Assembly (NCBI RefSeq): GCF_015058545.1 | Contig: NZ_SVCB01000023.1 | Span: forward strand, 1-23,856 | Length of the DNA: 23,856 bases | Source: Veillonella sp. | GTDB lineage: Bacteria; Bacillota; Negativicutes; Veillonellales; Veillonellaceae | Reading direction: 5' to 3' | Shown here: piece after piece, positions 21,997-23,856 of the stretch | Position numbering within the stretch: the stretch's first letter is position 1 | Layout: each line of letters begins with the position of its first letter | Made by a program: the position numbers and the translations under genes | The notes under the pieces: generated by a model | What the model was told of the DNA's origin: nothing | The model's input: the letters and a program-made list of their open reading frames with translations, nothing else | Database searches by the model: none

Positions 21997-22956
21997 CTAT
22001 CGAGCCAATACCGAAATCAGCTCATATTCCGATTCACTGATAGGATAACAACGGGTGCACGCTTCGTCATACGGCACCATTTCAATTTTGCCGTTTAAAA
22101 CAGCGGTCAAACAATTACTCTGCCCGGCGAGTAAGGCATCAATCGCCTTTTCACTCATGAGTGCCGCCATGGCCGCATCACGAGCCGACGGCGACCCGCC
22201 ACGCTGCAAATAACCGAGTACGGTAACACTTGGCGAAATATTGAGATGCTTATTAATATAGCCGCATACTTCAAAACTGTGGTACGCCCCTTCGGCCACC
22301 ATGATGATACTGTTCGTCTTGCCCGCATTATGGGAAATACGGAGCTGTTCACACACCTCATCAAGACTCATGGGCTTTTCGGGGATGAGCACCATTTCGG
22401 CACCGCAGGCAAGACCGGCACGGACCGCCAAATGACCGGCACTGCGCCCCATAACTTCAACAATGGCTACCCGGTCATGAGCCGTCGTGGTATCACGAAT
22501 CTTGCTGACCGCATCAACTACCGTATTAAGCGCCGTGTCAAAACCGATGGTATATTCCGTACCGCACATATCGTTGTCGATAGTGCCGGGAATCGTAATC
22601 GTCGGAATCCCCTGTTTAGCAAGCGCCATAGCCCCTGCCATGGAGCCGTCACCACCGATAACCACCAACGCATCGATTTCACGGTCCCGCAAAATCTGAG
22701 CTGCTTTTTCCTGATTCTCCAGCTCCTTAAACTTCGTACAACGAGCCGTCTTCAGCATGGTGCCACCACGATTGACGATAGCCCCTACATCACGACGATT
22801 CAAAGATTCAAAATCATTTTTTAAAAGCCCTTCATAGCCGCGGCTAATGCCATAAACGTGTAAACCCTCGTAAATCCCTTTACGCACCAAGGCACGCACC
22901 GCTGCATTCATGCCCGGCGCATCACCGCCGCTCGTTAGAATCGCTATATTTTTCAT
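21997..22956 (-). CDS. pfkA: ATP-dependent 6-phosphofructokinase
   Basis: Phosphorylates fructose 6-phosphate to fructose 1,6-bisphosphate in glycolysis. The 319 residues align without gaps to E. coli PfkA at the key places: GGDAPGMN at 10-17, TARC at 70-73, GGDGS at 101-105, catalytic TIDND with Asp127, MGR at 169-171 and GYLQRGG. Gly104 and Gly124 are the residues that mark ATP-using rather than pyrophosphate-using enzymes. ATG 22956 is inside the end of the shikimate kinase gene (35-base overlap), with a weak GGGGG ribosome site, so translation is probably coupled. In a lactate-type Negativicute the enzyme would run opposite to the PEP synthase pathway and need control. Confidence 0.96.
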   Translation of the reverse strand: MKNIAILTSGGDAPGMNAAVRALVRKGIYEGLHVYGISRGYEGLLKNDFESLNRRDVGAIVNRGGTMLKTARCTKFKELENQEKAAQILRDREIDALVVIGGDGSMAGAMALAKQGIPTITIPGTIDNDMCGTEYTIGFDTALNTVVDAVSKIRDTTTAHDRVAIVEVMGRSAGHLAVRAGLACGAEMVLIPEKPMSLDEVCEQLRISHNAGKTNSIIMVAEGAYHSFEVCGYINKHLNISPSVTVLGYLQRGGSPSARDAAMAALMSEKAIDALLAGQSNCLTAVLNGKIEMVPYDEACTRCYPISESEYELISVLAR

Positions 22957-23509
22957 GCTGATTTACCCCCATAGGACGTCTTTTTTTAAATTCCACACCA
23001 TCGCGCTTTAACGTGTTGTGAATTGCATCAATTAAATTCTCCGTGCGACCATACGTCGTGTCTATGACACAATCGCACTTCTTGTACACCGGTTTCCAGC
23101 GTTGCATCATCGTTTCTACAAAGCCCGCCACATCATCATAATCCATGGTCGGCCGTTTACCAATACGACGATTCACCCGCTTCACAATACGGTACTCGGA
23201 AGCCCGAATACCGATAATATACGCATACCGCTGTAAATATCGTACCGTCCGTACATCGAGGGGAAAATTACCGCCTACGGAAATAATACACTCATGATAC
23301 ATGCACACTTTTTTTAAAATTTCGCGCTCCGCCGAACGAAATAACTTCTCGCCCAGCTTCTCGTACACTTCGGCTATGGGTAAATTATAGCGCCTCTCCA
23401 AAAGTCGATCCGTATCGACGAACTGCCAACCCTTAGCCTCTGCCAAGTTGCGTCCCAAATGACTTTTGCCGCTCCCCATAGTACCGATTAAAATTATATT
23501 TCGTTTCAT
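22922..23509 (-). CDS. aroK: Divergent shikimate kinase
   Basis: A 195-residue P-loop kinase with the shikimate kinase layout: Walker A GTMGSGKS at 9-16, Asp32 and Asp34 in FVDTDRLLERR, Arg58 in LFRSAEREIL, lid Arg119 in GKRPTM, and Arg137 in QRWKPVY. Shikimate kinase phosphorylates the 3-hydroxyl of shikimate in aromatic amino acid synthesis. The substrate-binding GGG at 79-81 is changed to GGN, and the protein has a basic C-terminal extension of about 20 residues encoded in the overlap with pfkA. No other aro genes are nearby. It may therefore be a true AroK or a related small-molecule kinase with changed specificity. ATG 23509 has only a weak GGCGGG ribosome site. Confidence 0.75.
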   Translation of the reverse strand: MKRNIILIGTMGSGKSHLGRNLAEAKGWQFVDTDRLLERRYNLPIAEVYEKLGEKLFRSAEREILKKVCMYHECIISVGGNFPLDVRTVRYLQRYAYIIGIRASEYRIVKRVNRRIGKRPTMDYDDVAGFVETMMQRWKPVYKKCDCVIDTTYGRTENLIDAIHNTLKRDGVEFKKRRPMGVNQHEKYSDSNERR

Positions 23510-23717
23510 TACTTAATCCCGCCTATTACAGATTGTGTCATACATAATCAAAACGAACAATTACCTATTACCCCGTTCTCATTATGTACGATACCCATTT
23601 GATTCTATTCTACTACATCGGGCCGTTTAGTAAAAGTATAAAACGAATAGGATTTAAGGAATTAAGAAAATGTTTAGGGTTGAGGTAAAAATAGCAATAA
23701 AAAAAGCCATGACAAAG
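23510..23717. other. Intergenic stretch before the insertion sequence
   Basis: AT-rich, with no coding frame I can support. A TATACT on the minus strand (23635-23640) could be the -10 of the aroK-pfkA unit, but no convincing -35 goes with it. A partly similar TGTAAT (near 23527) is also weak. I see no tRNA or terminator here. Confidence 0.4.
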
Positions 23718-23719
23718 TG

Positions 23720-23767
23720 AACTGCACCCCAAAAATTGGACACAATTTTTGGAGGTGCAGTTTTTTT
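23720..23767 (+). terminator. Hairpin terminator at the IS end that hides the transposase RBS
   Basis: The bases from 23720 to 23738 (starting AACTGCACCCC) pair with 23743 to 23762 over about 19 bp with a single bulged A and a GACA loop. Six to seven T follow directly and touch the start codon. The only ribosome site (GGAGG, 23751-23755) is in the stem. External transcripts should therefore stop here or be poorly translated. Confidence 0.8.
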
Positions 23768-23856
23768 ATGGCAAAGTATTCTAAAGAAATTAAAGAAAAA
23801 GTTTACTGTCTATTTGAGCGTGGATGGGGATTCCATGCAACTGCTAAAGAATTAAA
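23768..23856 (+). CDS. IS3-family transposase OrfA, N-terminal fragment
   Basis: Only the first 29 codons are in the window. They read MAKYSKEIKEKVYCLFERGW and continue with a helix-turn-helix-like segment ending in AKEL. This looks like the DNA-binding start of OrfA in IS3/IS150-type elements (helix-turn-helix of the HTH_28/HTH_Tnp_1 kind). In that family OrfA is followed by the DDE OrfB reached by a -1 frameshift. The open frame continues to the last base, so this is an edge cut rather than a broken gene. The ribosome site GGAGG is 12 bases from the ATG and lies in the hairpin described above. Confidence 0.8.
   Translation, partial: MAKYSKEIKEKVYCLFERGWGFHATAKEL

Larger units (their letters stand above)
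23718..23856 (+). mobile_element. Left end of an IS3-family (IS150-like) insertion sequence, cut by window edge
   Basis: The element begins with TGAACTGCACCCCAAAAATT (23718), a TG-starting terminal inverted repeat typical of IS3-family ends. The first transposase frame follows 50 bases later on the plus strand, opposite to every other gene. The right end and target duplication lie outside the window. Confidence 0.8.

Noticed and set aside
22246..22824. Plus-strand open frame of 192 codons inside pfkA
   Set aside because: Antisense to intact, family-conserved pfkA; no start signals.
21997..22956. Pyrophosphate-dependent phosphofructokinase
   Set aside because: Gly104 and Gly124 are present in the positions that specify ATP use.

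Overview
The window is a dense block of housekeeping genes. Every resident gene reads on the minus strand. The only plus-strand gene is the start of an IS3-type insertion element that runs off the right edge. The organism is most likely a diderm Firmicute of the class Negativicutes (Veillonella/Dialister-like). This is inferred from four things: Firmicute-style control (T-box leader, CcpN regulator, strong AGGAGG ribosome sites), Firmicute-type MutS2 and TyrRS, a MacA-like periplasmic adaptor that only makes sense in a cell with an outer membrane, and PEP synthase rather than a sugar-centred carbon gene set. The genus is not proven.

Layout from the right, in the direction of transcription. 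A divergent shikimate kinase overlaps ATP-dependent phosphofructokinase (pfkA), which ends at a strong terminator. A three-gene MacA/ABC-ATPase/MacB-type permease operon follows, then a PaaI-like hotdog thioesterase. A consensus promoter and a T-box leader next control pheS-pheT. After a long terminator hairpin come a two-domain U32 protein with its own extended -10 promoter, mutS2 behind a repeat- and hairpin-rich leader, a PBP1A-type peptidoglycan synthase, and tyrS.

The leftmost part is a gluconeogenesis control cluster. It holds ppsA (PEP synthase), ccpN (HTH plus two CBS domains, TTG start) and ppsR (the kinase/phosphorylase that inactivates and reactivates PEP synthase), followed by a dGTPase-like HD hydrolase. 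The ppsA promoter carries one exact and one 10-of-11 match to the CcpN operator consensus known from Bacillus subtilis. The two sites are 74 bp apart, about seven helical turns. This suggests PEP synthase is controlled twice from one locus: transcriptionally by CcpN and post-translationally by PpsR.

I found no wholly new multi-gene system, CRISPR array, tRNA or rRNA. The most useful observations are the CcpN operator pair, the terminator/RBS-sequestering hairpin at the insertion-sequence end, inverted repeats over the U32 and PBP promoters, a GGN-for-GGG change in the shikimate kinase, and a terminator just before macA that may act as an attenuator.
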